A stretch of 6,075 nucleotides of DNA from an uncultured Collinsella sp. (GTDB lineage: Bacteria; Actinomycetota; Coriobacteriia; Coriobacteriales; Coriobacteriaceae), in the NCBI GenBank assembly GCA_900549135.1, contig URNI01000111.1, positions 1 through 6,075 on the forward strand, in the 5' to 3' direction. The position numbers and the translations under genes were made by a program. Every line of letters begins with the position of its first letter. Position 1 is the stretch's first letter. Of the stretch, positions 5,946 through 6,075 are shown in pieces. The notes under the pieces were generated by a model. It worked only from the letters and a program-made list of their open reading frames with translations, did no database searches and had not been told where the DNA came from.

Positions 5946-6075
5946 ATGAAGGAAACCGAGAAGATCGAGATCATGCATTTCGACCAGGAGGGCTATCTCG
6001 AGGACGGCAAGGCGCTCTACGAGACCGGCAAGAAGATGACCGCGCTCGCCGACAAGGTCGCCGACGAGGGCTACG
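5946..6075 (+). CDS. Second SIS-family-like protein, N-terminal fragment (continues past the window)
   Basis: 43 codons are visible, beginning MKETEKIEIMHFDQEGYLED and ending in KVADEGY. The pattern of a short FDxExYL segment, a helix and then xxExGY just before the first SIS strand resembles the N-terminus of FrlB/GfrE-type sugar-deglycase proteins, but the catalytic part lies outside the window. AAAGGAG (5933-5939) precedes the ATG by six bases. The gene starts 60 bases after the preceding SIS gene with no terminator between, so the two are probably co-transcribed. Only 3 of 43 codons end in A or T, much stricter than the neighbouring gene, which suggests high expression. The family call is tentative; the coding call is firm. 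Confidence 0.7.
   Translation, partial: MKETEKIEIMHFDQEGYLEDGKALYETGKKMTALADKVADEGY

Noticed and set aside
1..6075. CRISPR array, tRNA, rRNA or insertion sequence
   Set aside because: No regularly spaced repeats, no tRNA-like cloverleaf sequence, no transposase and no terminal repeats of an IS were seen on either strand.

Overview
The window looks like chromosomal DNA of a high-GC Gram-positive gut actinobacterium, most probably a Coriobacteriia member such as Collinsella. This rests on GC-rich codon use with strong GGAGG-type ribosome sites, the style of the proteins and the gene mix. It is an inference, because no rRNA or other marker is present.

Left part (1-1310): two hairpin terminators with related GAAGGCC stems (4-40 and 136-162) close the left edge. 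murB, encoding the peptidoglycan precursor enzyme UDP-N-acetylenolpyruvoylglucosamine reductase, runs leftwards and stops inside the second terminator. It is divergent from a LacI-family repressor gene. The shared intergenic region holds a CG-centred palindrome of the LacI-operator type (CAATCGATTG, 1156-1165) next to a -10 hexamer for murB. A second one (AAAACGTTTT, 1107-1116) lies inside the first codons of murB.

Middle part (1307-3072): the LacI-family gene is followed by a very long, nearly perfect inverted repeat with no T-tract (2390-2462), which looks more like a REP/MITE-type element than a terminator. An extended -10 promoter then precedes a small uncharacterised cytoplasmic protein (2584-3072).

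Right part (3111-6075): two GntR/HutC-family regulators with UTRA effector domains overlap by 16 bases and are probably translationally coupled. An AT-rich 193-base intergenic region follows, carrying two different operator-like palindromes: TGTATATACA, which resembles the TreR-type HutC operator, and ATTGGTAT-caa-ATACTAAT, next to the following gene. Next come a double-SIS-domain sugar-phosphate protein and the start of a second gene resembling SIS-domain proteins, which continues past the window.

The best functional reading of the right part is the regulatory and first catabolic end of an amino-sugar or Amadori-compound (fructoselysine/glucoselysine-like) utilisation operon. HutC-type regulators next to paired SIS deglycases occur in frl/gfr-type loci. 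The SIS protein keeps the Glu/His pair (16 residues apart) used by GlmS-type isomerases and FraB-type deglycases. The substrate cannot be fixed from this window; the genes beyond 6075 (transporter type) would decide.
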